Shown here: piece after piece, positions 53,976 to 63,600 of the stretch | How positions within the stretch are numbered: position 1 is the stretch's first letter | How the letters are laid out: every line of letters starts with the position of its first letter | Assembly: GCA_017417465.1 (NCBI GenBank) | Contig: JAFPZD010000141.1 | Coordinates: 1 to 64,000, forward strand | Origin: Prevotella sp. | GTDB taxonomy: Bacteria; Bacteroidota; Bacteroidia; Bacteroidales; Bacteroidaceae | Direction of reading: 5' to 3' | DNA: 64,000 nucleotides | Position numbers and translations under genes: made by a program | The notes under the pieces: generated by a model | Seen by the model: the letters and a program-made list of their open reading frames with translations, nothing else | Told to the model about the DNA's origin: nothing | Databases searched by the model: none

Positions 53976-55180
53976 TTCATGATTTCACGGTTTCCGAGGG
54001 GTATGACGAGTTCCACCTGATAGACGTCGGCGGCATCGTCGATGGTGAGCGTGTAGTTGCTGCCGTAGAGCAGGTCAAGGCGCTTGCGGACATTGGCGAG
54101 CCCTACGCCACCATGCTCGTCGATGGATTGGTCGGCCTTCGAGTTACAGCACTTAAAGCGCAGCGTGTCGCCTTTCAGGCTGACGGTCATGTCGACGAAC
54201 GATTCGTGCTGATAGCTGATGCCGTGCTTAAAAGCATTCTCGATGAAGGTGATAAGGATCAGTGGCGGAATGTGGCTGTCGGATGTTTCCTGCGGCAGGG
54301 CGAGGCTTATCCTCACTTTCTCCGTATAGCGCAGCTGCATCAGTGCGACATAGTGGCGGATGAATTCGAGCTCACGGGCAAGTGGTACGCTCTGCTTGTT
54401 GCCCTCGTAGAGCACGTACCGCATCATTTTCGACAATTCCACGATGGTGCCCTTTGCCTGTTCAGGGTCGATGTCGACGAGGGCGTGGATGTTGTTGAGC
54501 GTGTTCATGAAGAAGTGGGGATTGATCTGATAGCGCAGATACTCCATCTGCTGCTCCAGGTTCTCACGCTCCAGCTCAGCTAGCCGCTTGCGATCGTCGC
54601 GACTACGGAAGTAGCCCTTGATGCCGAGGTTGGCACCGAACATCAGTATCACCACCAGGACGGAGAGAATATCGCGCTCACCAACGATGGGAGGCGGTGA
54701 GTCGGCCCGATGCATCCTGCGGAGCGGACGCTCGTCGGGACGCTCGTCAGGGCGTGGTGACGCCTCGTCAGGCATGGGCGGACGCTGCTCATCGAATGCC
54801 ATTGGCTCGTCGCCAAAGGGCGGCTGATGGAGGTCGGCCCGCTCCATGTGCGGTCCGTGGCCTCTGCGTTCGGGCTTGTTTGAACACTTGTAGACGGTGA
54901 ACACCGCCAGCAACGTGACGACGGCCGCACAATACAGCATGCGCTTGTGCCGGTGAACCAGTAGCGGAGCCAGAAGGAAATTATGAACGAGGAACAACAG
55001 CAGATAAACGGCAAAGTGACGCCACACGACGAACACCTCGTTCCAGTTGAACGCGACGTTCGCATCGCTGACGGTTCGCACATAAAGGCTCAGCACCGGC
55101 GCTGCAAAGAGTAAGCCCCATGCTGCCACGTAGACCAGGTTTTCCTGCCGTGATTGCTTCATCCAGAATCTGTTTGTCAT
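53966..55180 (-). CDS. LytS-type sensor histidine kinase
   Basis: 404 aa. Four hydrophobic segments (about 16-36, 53-72, 79-95, 168-185), then a coiled coil and a His_kinase domain: phospho-His in YQINPHFFMNTLNNIHAL and N-box LITFIENAFKHGI, with a G-box near GGVGLANVRKRL. Between segments 3 and 4 is a long charged loop rich in Pro, Arg, Asp and Glu with repeated DERP, unusual for the family. I chose the start at 55180 (MTNRFWMKQSRQ) because the longer frame is leader. It pairs with the regulator at 53195; its signal is unknown. Confidence 0.92.
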   Translation of the reverse strand: MTNRFWMKQSRQENLVYVAAWGLLFAAPVLSLYVRTVSDANVAFNWNEVFVVWRHFAVYLLLFLVHNFLLAPLLVHRHKRMLYCAAVVTLLAVFTVYKCSNKPERRGHGPHMERADLHQPPFGDEPMAFDEQRPPMPDEASPRPDERPDERPLRRMHRADSPPPIVGERDILSVLVVILMFGANLGIKGYFRSRDDRKRLAELERENLEQQMEYLRYQINPHFFMNTLNNIHALVDIDPEQAKGTIVELSKMMRYVLYEGNKQSVPLARELEFIRHYVALMQLRYTEKVRISLALPQETSDSHIPPLILITFIENAFKHGISYQHESFVDMTVSLKGDTLRFKCCNSKADQSIDEHGGVGLANVRKRLDLLYGSNYTLTIDDAADVYQVELVIPLGNREIMNKS

Positions 55181-55410
55181 ATTCAATAACGTGAGAAAAC
55201 CGTGTTTATTGTCGCCGTCGACGTCAAGCCGACAGCCTCTGAGCATGTCATTCGCATCATCGAGATCGTTGTAAACTGGCACAAAATTACGACACCTTCG
55301 CCACAACAGGAAAAAAGTTCAGCGAAATGTGCGATTCTTTCAGTGAAAAAACTGCCGAAGGCAATAATCAGGGCGATGCATACGTTCTAAGTATAGAAAG
55401 AGAACAAGAT

Positions 55411-57306
55411 ATGAGAAAGCTGGAACTGCTGGCACCCGCCAAAGACCTGGCATGCGGCATGGCGGCCATCGACCATGGCGCCGATGCCGTCTACATCGGT
55501 GCGCAACGTTTCGGAGCACGTGCGGCGGCAGGCAATAGCACCGCCGACATTGCCCGTCTGTGCGACTATGCCCACCAGTTTGGAGCCCGTGTCTACGTCA
55601 CGGTGAACACCATCATCTACGACGACGAGCTGGCCGACACCCAGCGCCTGCTGGAAGAACTGGCAGAGGCACAGGCCGACGCCATTCTGGTGCAGGACAT
55701 GGGATTAGTTTCTATTTACAATTCACAATTCTCAATTCACAATTCACAATTCTCAATTCACAATTCACAATTCCCAATTCTCAATTCACAATTCTCAATT
55801 CATAATTCTCAATTCACCCTCCACGCTTCCACCCAGACCGACAACCGCACGGCCGACAAGGTGCGATGGCTGTGGCAGCAAGGCTTCAGCCGTGTGGTGC
55901 TGGCTCGCGAGCTGAGCATCGATGAGATTGCCGAAATCCACCGTCAGGTGCCTGATGTGGAGCTTGAGGTCTTCGTCCACGGTGCGCTGTGCGTCAGCTA
56001 CAGCGGGCTGTGCTACGCCTCGCAGCAGTGCTTTGGGCGTTCGGCCAACCGCGGTGCGTGTGCACAGTTCTGCCGAATGAAGTTCGATCTTATCGATGCC
56101 GACGGTCAGGTCATAGAGCACAGCCGCCACCTGCTGTCACTGAAAGACCTGAACCAAAGTGGCAATCTGGAGCGCCTCGCCGAGGCTGGTGCCACGTCGT
56201 TCAAGATTGAGGGTCGCCTGAAGGATATCGGCTATGTGAAGAATGTCACCGCCGCCTACAGCGAGCTGCTGAACCAGCTCGTCGCCCGCCATCCCGACCG
56301 CTACGAGCGGGCCTCGCTGGGCCATTGTCGCTACACCTTCCATCCCGACCTGCGCAAGACGTTCAACCGCGGCTATACCACCTACTTTGCCAATGGCCGA
56401 CAGGCTGACATTGCCTCGTTCGACACGCCAAAGGCGATGGGCGAGTTTGTGGGCACGGTGAAGGAGCTGCGCGGCCCATCGTTCAATGTGGCAGGCACGG
56501 CAAGCTTCGCCAACGGCGATGGCCTCTGCTTCCTGAATGCCGACCGTGAACTGGAGGGATTCCGTGTCAACCGCGTCGAGGGCAACCGCCTGTTCCCGCA
56601 AAAGATGCCGCATAACCTGCACCCCGGCCTGCGCCTCTATCGCAACAACGACCAGCAACTGGAGCGCCTGCTCGCCAAGCCGAGCGCCGAGCGCAAGATA
56701 CCCGTCGCGATGAGCCTCCGTGCCACCGACGACGGCTTTGCCCTCACCATGGGCGGTGTCACGGTGACCATGCCGGCAGAGCATCGGCAGGCCGAGAAGC
56801 CTCAGCGCGAGAACATCGTGCGCCAACTGACGAAGCTGGGCGGCACGCCCTTCGAATGTGCGACGGTCGACATGGCTGCCGACTTCGACTACTTCATACC
56901 CAGCAGCCATCTCAGTGAGCTGCGGCGCAGGGCAACGGAAGCCCTGCTGAAAAGCCTGTGCCACCGCGCTGACACATCGTCAGCACCTCAGCAGCACGAC
57001 GGTGACGCGGCACCCCCACTCTATCGCGTACCTTATTTATATAATGTGAGCAACCATCTGGCACGACAGTTCTACGAGCGTCAAGGCGTGGAGGTCGGTG
57101 ACGCTTTCGAGCTGCGACAACCTGCCGACGACGCGCTACTGATGCAGTGCCGTCACTGCCTGCGCTACAGCCTGGGCTATTGCGTGCGGCGTGGCGGACA
57201 GCGTCCCCCCTGGCGCGAACCACTCTCATTGGTGCTTGGCGACGGGCGGCGATTCCGCCTTGCGTTCGACTGCAAGAACTGCCAGATGAACATCTTTGAA
57301 AGTTAA
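55411..57306 (+). CDS. U32 family peptidase with heptapeptide-repeat insertion
   Basis: A 631-aa protein of the U32 (collagenase-like/YegQ) family; E. coli relatives act in tRNA or small-molecule modification, so peptidase activity is doubtful. LLAPAKDLACGMAAIDHGADAVYIG and the ELEVFVHGALCVSYSGLCYASQ region with Cys residues (SCYxxQ, CAQFCR) are typical. After VQDMGL, where homologues go directly to LHASTQ, there is an insertion of NSQFSIH-type heptapeptides (about residues 104-136) from a 7-bp array. I chose ATG 55411 because upstream in-frame codons lack family character. It is divergent from the kinase gene; no promoter box stands out in 55181-55410. Confidence 0.9.
   Translation: MRKLELLAPAKDLACGMAAIDHGADAVYIGAQRFGARAAAGNSTADIARLCDYAHQFGARVYVTVNTIIYDDELADTQRLLEELAEAQADAILVQDMGLVSIYNSQFSIHNSQFSIHNSQFPILNSQFSIHNSQFTLHASTQTDNRTADKVRWLWQQGFSRVVLARELSIDEIAEIHRQVPDVELEVFVHGALCVSYSGLCYASQQCFGRSANRGACAQFCRMKFDLIDADGQVIEHSRHLLSLKDLNQSGNLERLAEAGATSFKIEGRLKDIGYVKNVTAAYSELLNQLVARHPDRYERASLGHCRYTFHPDLRKTFNRGYTTYFANGRQADIASFDTPKAMGEFVGTVKELRGPSFNVAGTASFANGDGLCFLNADRELEGFRVNRVEGNRLFPQKMPHNLHPGLRLYRNNDQQLERLLAKPSAERKIPVAMSLRATDDGFALTMGGVTVTMPAEHRQAEKPQRENIVRQLTKLGGTPFECATVDMAADFDYFIPSSHLSELRRRATEALLKSLCHRADTSSAPQQHDGDAAPPLYRVPYLYNVSNHLARQFYERQGVEVGDAFELRQPADDALLMQCRHCLRYSLGYCVRRGGQRPPWREPLSLVLGDGRRFRLAFDCKNCQMNIFES
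55720..55817 (+). repeat. 7-bp AATTCNC array x14 inside the U32 peptidase gene
   Basis: Fourteen contiguous 7-bp units (AATTCAC, AATTCTC, with one AATTCCC and one AATTCAT). Every three units encode seven residues. Fourteen units are in frame with the rest of the gene as it stands; gain or loss of one or two would shift the frame. Confidence 0.97.
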
Positions 57307-57320
57307 AAAGCGGAAAAGGC

Positions 57321-58376
57321 ATGACACCACAACTCAGGCATAGCGTAAAAAGACGCTGCCCAGTCAGAAGCTGGCGCAGCGTGTCCCAGCTTTGCTGTTT
57401 ACCATTTTGCCTTCTTGCCCTTTTACTCGTCCTCACCGCCTGCTACCACCGGCCATCGGCAACCTCCGACGCATGGATTCCCACACCCGAGCAGCAGGAC
57501 TCTATCTCATTCTACACCACCCACCACTACACCCAGGACTACGAGTTTCTCGTCACCGCCGACTCGCTGCAGCTGGTGCGCCAGCAGCCTGCCGAAGTGC
57601 TCAATGGCATGCTCGTCGACACGCTGAGCGTCGGCGAGGGCAGCCACTTGGTGGTGGCCGACATTATGATGATGCCCACCGACACCATCGACAGCGTGTG
57701 GGTGCAGGTGGCACGCGACATGGAGACCATCGGATGGGTGCGCGAGAGCGAGATGCTGACAGCCGTGTCGCCCGATAACCCCATCTCGCTGTTCATCGAC
57801 TTCTTCTCCGACACCCACCTGCTGCTGATGCTCGCCTTCGTGGTGCTCGTAGGTGCCCTCTACCTGATACGGCGCCTCTACCGCAAGAATGCCAAGGTGG
57901 TACACTTCAACGACATCGGCTCGTTCTACCCCGCCCTGCTCGCCCTGCTCGTGGCAGCGACGGCCGTGTTCTACAACACCATCCAGATTGTGAACCCCGA
58001 CTCGTGGCGGCACTACTACTATCACCCCACGCTCAACCCCTTTGCCGTGCCCTTGCACTTAGGACTCTTCCTCGCCTCCGTGTGGGCACTGGTCGTGGTG
58101 GGCATGGCCGCCCTCGACGACGTGCGCCGCCACCTGTCGCCCTCCGAGACCTTCTTCTACTCGCTCGGACTAGCGGCTGTCTGCGCCGTCAACTACATCG
58201 TCTTCAGCCTCACAACGCTCTATCATTACCTGGGCTACCCACTGCTGGTGGCTTACGCCGTCTTTGCCGTCTACCGCTACCTGCGAGGCAGCCGTGCCCG
58301 CTTCCACTGCGGCAGCTGCGGTGAGCCCATTCGCGAAAAAGGCCCCTGCCCACATTGCGGTGCCATGAACGTGTGA
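57321..58376 (+). CDS. Membrane protein with SH3-like lipoprotein domain and C-terminal zinc ribbon
   Basis: A 351-aa protein I cannot assign to a named family. The N-terminus has a hydrophobic signal or anchor ending in LTAC (about 26-41), a possible lipobox. Then an exported part with an SH3-like look (SDAWIPTPEQQ to VRESEMLTA), four to five hydrophobic segments (about 165-310), and a C-terminal zinc ribbon, CGSCGEP with CPHCGAMNV. It starts 15 nt after the U32 gene and 37 nt before the LRR gene. The mix of envelope domains and a cytoplasmic zinc ribbon suggests an envelope sensor or assembly role, which is inference. Confidence 0.75.
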   Translation: MTPQLRHSVKRRCPVRSWRSVSQLCCLPFCLLALLLVLTACYHRPSATSDAWIPTPEQQDSISFYTTHHYTQDYEFLVTADSLQLVRQQPAEVLNGMLVDTLSVGEGSHLVVADIMMMPTDTIDSVWVQVARDMETIGWVRESEMLTAVSPDNPISLFIDFFSDTHLLLMLAFVVLVGALYLIRRLYRKNAKVVHFNDIGSFYPALLALLVAATAVFYNTIQIVNPDSWRHYYYHPTLNPFAVPLHLGLFLASVWALVVVGMAALDDVRRHLSPSETFFYSLGLAAVCAVNYIVFSLTTLYHYLGYPLLVAYAVFAVYRYLRGSRARFHCGSCGEPIREKGPCPHCGAMNV

Positions 58377-58413
58377 GGCCACAGTTTTACAGATTATCAA
58401 ACAAAAAGCCAAG

Positions 58414-60474
58414 ATGAATAAGTCAGAAAAGAGAATGTCAGTGGCCAGAAGCCTCGTTCTGGTCGCAATGGTTTGGCTCGCACAGACGGTGTGCGCCGAG
58501 AGTTACAACCTGTGGGTGTGCGGCACACAAGTGACCGACGCTAATGCTTCGAACCTCGCCACCATCAGCGGTGTGGAGGGAACCGTCAGCTACGATGCGG
58601 GAAGCAAGACGCTCACCCTGAGAAACGCCACCCTCAGCACGACAGGCGGGAACAATTATAGCATCAGAGTGAAAGGCATCGACGGTTTCACACTCCATGT
58701 CGAGGGTACGAACACGGTGACGTCGGAGGACGCGGGAATCTATTTCGACAAATCGCAGAGCATCGTCATCGAGGGCGGTGGCACACTCAACGTCATCGCA
58801 ACCTCGGAGGTCTACAGCTGCTACGACATCTTTTACGCTGGTCCCTTGACCAACGCCACACTGACCATTCGTGACTGTACGGTCAACCTGCTTGGCGGTG
58901 GCGGACTGGACAACAATGGCGACAATGACGAGAAGCTCATCATCGACCATGCCGACTTCTTCACCAAGGCTGGTAGCCACTCAGGGCTATGCATGATGGA
59001 GCTGGAGATGATTGGCTGCACGCAGGTGATGCCATCGCCCGATGAGTATGTCTGGAAGGGCTTGTTCTTCTACAAGGATGGCTGGACCACGCAGTGGATG
59101 GGCGACATCAGCATCGTCGGCGGCACGCCCGTGCCCATCGATGCCACCCGCTTCCCCGACGACAACTTCCGCAACCACCTGCTCGCTCAGGACTATGGAC
59201 GCGACGGCGTCCTCAGCGACCGCGAGCTGGACGCCACCCTCAGCATGAGGGTCTCGTCGAAGGGCATCAAGTCGCTCGAAGGCCTTCAGACCTTCCGCCG
59301 CCTGTGGGGCCTGGAGTGCAACAAGAACGAGCTCACCTCGCTCGACGTGCTGGAACAGATGAACGTGCAAACCCTGAAATGCAGCGACAACCAGCTGACA
59401 GGGCTCCCCACAAAGGTCACAAAAAGAATCAACACCCTGGAGTGCCGGAACAACAAGATAACGGCGCTCGACGTGGCGGGCAACCAAAATCTGGCCACCC
59501 TCCTATGCAACGGCAACCAGCTGACAACACTGGACCTCACCAACATGCCGAACCTCAGCTGGCTCGATTGTGCCGACAACCAGCTGACGTCGCTCTCCGT
59601 GAGCGAGATACCGCTGCTGAGTTACCTGTGGTGCCAGGGCAATCAGCTGACGTCGCTCGACGTCTCGGGGCACACGCCACTACAGGTGGTCGACATGTCG
59701 CACAACCCCTTAACGACAGCCAACCTCAGCGGATGCACCAGACTGACTGAGGTGAACTGCTCGCGGTGCAAACTAACGGGCGATGGCAGGGATGCGTTCT
59801 TCGACAACCTGCCAGCTGTCACCAACGGCGCACTGAAATACCTCTACGAAACCGAGGGCGACGAGGGCAACACCATCAACCAGGCCTGCATCAACAAGGC
59901 CAAGCGCCAAGGCTGGAAGGTGATGTATGGCAATTGGTGGGACGACTGGCACGAGCTGACCCAAACGCCCAACTACATCGCCATCGACGCCCAGCATTTC
60001 CCCGACGCCCAGCTGCGCAACTGGATGCTGCAGCAGTGGTTCGGCACCGACGGGCAACTCTCGGAGATGGAACTGCCCACCATCCGTTCGATTGACGTTA
60101 CAGGGCTCGGCATCACCGACATGACGGGCATCGAGTTGTTCACCAACCTGTACGAGCTGTACTGTTCGGTGAACAGCATACGCGGCGACCAGATGGAGAA
60201 CCTTGTGTTCGGACTGCCGGAAGCATATCGCGGCGAGCTGTATGTCTACGACGCCACCAACGATGCCGAGCATAACCTATGCAGCTCCACCCTGGTGCGC
60301 CTTGCCACCACGAAGGGCTGGATCGTCTACTGTCGGACTGCTGACGGATGGACTCGGTATTACGGTGAGAAGCTGAGCTATGGCATCAAGGGCGACGTCA
60401 ACGACGACGGACAGGTCGGCATCGGCGACATCGTGAGCATCACCAACATCATGGCAGGTAAGTCGGAAGAATAG
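58414..60474 (+). CDS. Secreted leucine-rich-repeat protein with dockerin-like C-terminus
   Basis: 686 aa, exported (signal peptide about 1-28, ending TVCAES). An N-terminal beta-sandwich carbohydrate-binding-like domain (about 29-220) is followed by a short acidic EF-type linker, then leucine-rich repeats of the LECNKNELTSLDVLEQ / LTGLPT / LSWLDCADNQLTSL type (about 290-450), a spacer, a second LRR-like part, and a final DVNDDGQVGIGDIVSITNIMAG, a dockerin type I repeat. Such LRR-dockerin surface proteins occur in Prevotella and are thought to bind polysaccharide or host ligands. No partner cohesin is visible. It ends a plus-strand run and is followed by a 32-nt palindrome. Confidence 0.88.
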   Translation: MNKSEKRMSVARSLVLVAMVWLAQTVCAESYNLWVCGTQVTDANASNLATISGVEGTVSYDAGSKTLTLRNATLSTTGGNNYSIRVKGIDGFTLHVEGTNTVTSEDAGIYFDKSQSIVIEGGGTLNVIATSEVYSCYDIFYAGPLTNATLTIRDCTVNLLGGGGLDNNGDNDEKLIIDHADFFTKAGSHSGLCMMELEMIGCTQVMPSPDEYVWKGLFFYKDGWTTQWMGDISIVGGTPVPIDATRFPDDNFRNHLLAQDYGRDGVLSDRELDATLSMRVSSKGIKSLEGLQTFRRLWGLECNKNELTSLDVLEQMNVQTLKCSDNQLTGLPTKVTKRINTLECRNNKITALDVAGNQNLATLLCNGNQLTTLDLTNMPNLSWLDCADNQLTSLSVSEIPLLSYLWCQGNQLTSLDVSGHTPLQVVDMSHNPLTTANLSGCTRLTEVNCSRCKLTGDGRDAFFDNLPAVTNGALKYLYETEGDEGNTINQACINKAKRQGWKVMYGNWWDDWHELTQTPNYIAIDAQHFPDAQLRNWMLQQWFGTDGQLSEMELPTIRSIDVTGLGITDMTGIELFTNLYELYCSVNSIRGDQMENLVFGLPEAYRGELYVYDATNDAEHNLCSSTLVRLATTKGWIVYCRTADGWTRYYGEKLSYGIKGDVNDDGQVGIGDIVSITNIMAGKSEE

Positions 60475-60559
60475 CACACCCCCGCTATCCCGAGATTCAG
60501 CACTGAATAAGCGGAGCCCGAAAGTGGAGGATGAAAAAAAATGGCAAAGCTTAAACCTG

Positions 60560-60591
60560 AATCGGTCGTTAGCACGTGCTAACGACCGATT
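60560..60591. terminator. Perfect 32-nt palindrome
   Basis: AATCGGTCGTTAGCAC followed by its exact complement GTGCTAACGACCGATT with no loop. It lies between convergent genes and is joined to the 47-bp dispersed repeat. As RNA it would form a hairpin with a tight loop; as DNA it could be a cruciform or protein site. Confidence 0.75.
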
Positions 60592-60630
60592 TCCTCTATA
60601 AATAGCAACTTTTTATTCTACTGGTGTAAA
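60584..60630 (+). repeat. 47-bp dispersed repeat, copy 2
   Basis: Inverted partner of 24553-24599, with about five mismatches in 47. Confidence 0.9.
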
Positions 60631-60667
60631 GGAAATGCTTTATATGTGTTTGGGTTTAATAGACTTT

Positions 60668-63600
60668 TTATTCCATTGGTTTGATCATCGACTCGATGAA
60701 CTGGATTTCCTCCTCCGTCAGGTTGTACTTGGCATAGAGTTCTGCATCCGTCCAAGGTTTGCTGAAATCTTGGAGAGGAATAAGTTGGAATTTGTCTTTT
60801 GCAATGTTTTGAGTAAGTAAAATTGTAGATAAAAGGAAACGAGCAAATTTAGACTTCATATATATTACAAGATTTTCCGCTTCCTCCTTATTGTCAAAAG
60901 CACTTAATATTAAGTATGATTCTGAACAAATCTCATTTGGCGACAAGACGGCTATACGCGAAATAACTCGCTTCATTCCATTGCTATCTGATTGGCCTGC
61001 ATGTTCTGCTCCAGTTTTTGACATCATTGTCTTCCACTTTCCAATAATGTTCACATTTGAGGTTACATCATTTTTATCTACATAAGTCCATCCCTTGCTT
61101 GTATACATATGCAAAGAATTTGGGAATGGATTTGGAGTCCCTTCCCGATTACTTGTAAATCCAAATGGATTACGACTATATACGGCAGAAGACATGTTCG
61201 CCTCTTTATGAGCTTTTATCTTCTCAATAATCTTCAAAGCACCAATTTCTCGAATAAAAACAGAAGAATCGCTTAAATCTCTTGACTGACTGGTTCTAAT
61301 GCCTGCTTTTATGCTAACGAATGTACATAGCCCTTTATATGAGGAATTCCATCCTATATAACAAATACCACCTGCTATGTCTGCAGTTGGGAACAGTTCT
61401 CTTGAATCATCAAAGTCAGCAATGAGAGTTATTCTTTTATCATTAAGCATCTCTTCTCTAAAGTCGTCAAGACCTTTACCGCCAGTATACCATTTGGCTG
61501 GCATAATCATTGAAATATATAACGGTTTTACTTTCTTTGCAAGTGCCATAAATTTCTGATAGACAGGTATTGCACTACTGCCAGTACCTCCTCCATCCAT
61601 CACCTGATATGGCGGATTTCCTACTATAGCGTCTAACTTCATATTCTCATCTTGGTTTATTTTCCAGAAGCGCTTGCCGTCACGGAAGGTATTGACGACA
61701 GCGTCTGGACGTTCTGAAATGTTTTGGATTAAGTCTGGGTAATACTGGGCATTCACGCGGGTATTGCGGAAACCGGCGAGGGTGCGACGGGTGATGCTGC
61801 GGGCCATGGGAGTCTTGCAGACCACGAGGATGTTCTCTTCGATGGTGGCATCCCATAGGTTCATGGCAAAGCCGTGACTGACCTCACCATACTTTGCTCT
61901 GGCAGCCTCTACGCGAGAGCGGTAGATGTTGTATGCCACATACAGCGGATAGAGACCGCTTTTGGAGTTGATTTCCAACACATGTGAATCGGGACGGAAC
62001 ACATCTGCCGTAACCTTCCCTTGAGTGACATAGCGAGGGGTGGAAAGAGGCTGCTTGAACGCTTCGTCATAGAAGCACCAGCCTCCGAGACAGTCGCTCA
62101 TGTGCATATTCACCACTCGCCACGGGGTCAGCACCGTTTCCTTGTCTGGATTGCGGAAGGTGTTGAAGATGGCAGAGATGCGCTCAATGCGTTCCTCGAT
62201 GGTGAACTTATCAGCAGCTCGGGCCATTTCGCGGATGCGCTTGCCAGCCTCACGGAAGATGTCGGGGTCGTAGTATTTCTTGAACTTCTCGAACTTTTCC
62301 TTATCTACGCCCTTGGGCATAAACTCCTCCCATGACTGGTCATCAATTAGTGAGGCAAAGTTTTGGATGGTAATTTCCTCATCCTCACTCTTTAGTTGAC
62401 CTTCGGTCGACTTCTGTCGCGACTCGGCAGAGTCGGAACAAGTTCCACTCTGCTCTCGCTGCTCCTTCAGTTCAGCTCCATATATCAATAGCGGCATACG
62501 AATGGAGATGCCACGTAGGATGCTGATGGCGTTGCGTCGCTGGTTACTCATGGCTTTCAGTTCGTCAAGCCTTGCTTGCTCCTCTGGCGTGCGCTCCTTC
62601 TTGGGTTTCTTCTCCAGTTTCTCCTTTTCTTCGTATTGCTCGTTGGTGAATCCCTGATTGTTGACGTCAATATCGCCAGACTTTGCCATCGCCTTCGTTG
62701 CACCAATGGTTTTCTTCAGCTCGTCAAAGTCGCGCAGCTCTACATCCGTCAGCTTCAGCAGTTCGTCGTTGTAGAGAGCACCATCCTCGAAGCCGCATTG
62801 CACCACCTTCTCTATCTGGGCCTTCTTCAACTGCCCCATCATCTTGTTTACGTCGTAGGGTTTCATCTGACTGCCGTCGATGCTGATGATAGGACAGAAG
62901 TTCAAGAAGTCGCCGAGTATGCGGCGGTCTTCCTCTGTCTGCTTACCAGCCTTGGCACTCACCTTGGCCGTCTCTGCCAACACGCGAAGCGTCCGGTCGG
63001 GCGCAAAGTCGAAGGCATAGCATTGCTCCTTCATACGACCATGACAAGTGAATGGAGTCTGCACACGGAAGATGGTCTGCATATACTGGGCAGCGGAGGT
63101 GCTGAACGAACCTGCCATCATGAAGACAGCCGTCCACGGCTTGATGCTGACACCCGTCGTCAATCTGCCGCACGAAAGCGTGATGGTGTAAGTCTCGTCA
63201 GGGTCTTCGCCGATGGCCTTGTTCACCATCTGCAGGGCCTCAGCATTCTCTTCGTCCTCATCGCCATTACCTGCCACATTGACTATCTGGAACATGCCAA
63301 AGACGGGGTGCGTCTTTAACTTGGCACTCAATGCGCGTGCCGACTTCACACCAGGCACCAGCCACAGCGTATGGCGGAAGATGCGGCGGAAGATGTCATT
63401 GCTGTAGGGGTAGAGGCTGTCCTTATCGTCCTTGCAAAGCAAATTCAAGAAGCGGTCAACGTCTGCATCATGTATAAAAGAGCAATCACTCCCCTCTCCC
63501 ATCGGAGAGGGGTCGGGGGTGAGGCTTTTCGTACGGAAGAACTCACGGAAGTTGAAAGCCTTTTCATCCTCCACGTATTCCGACATCAGCGTACCGAGGT

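Noticed and set aside
57415-57627. Small plus-strand ORF inside the zinc-ribbon gene
   Set aside because: Out-of-frame shadow in high-G+C coding sequence.
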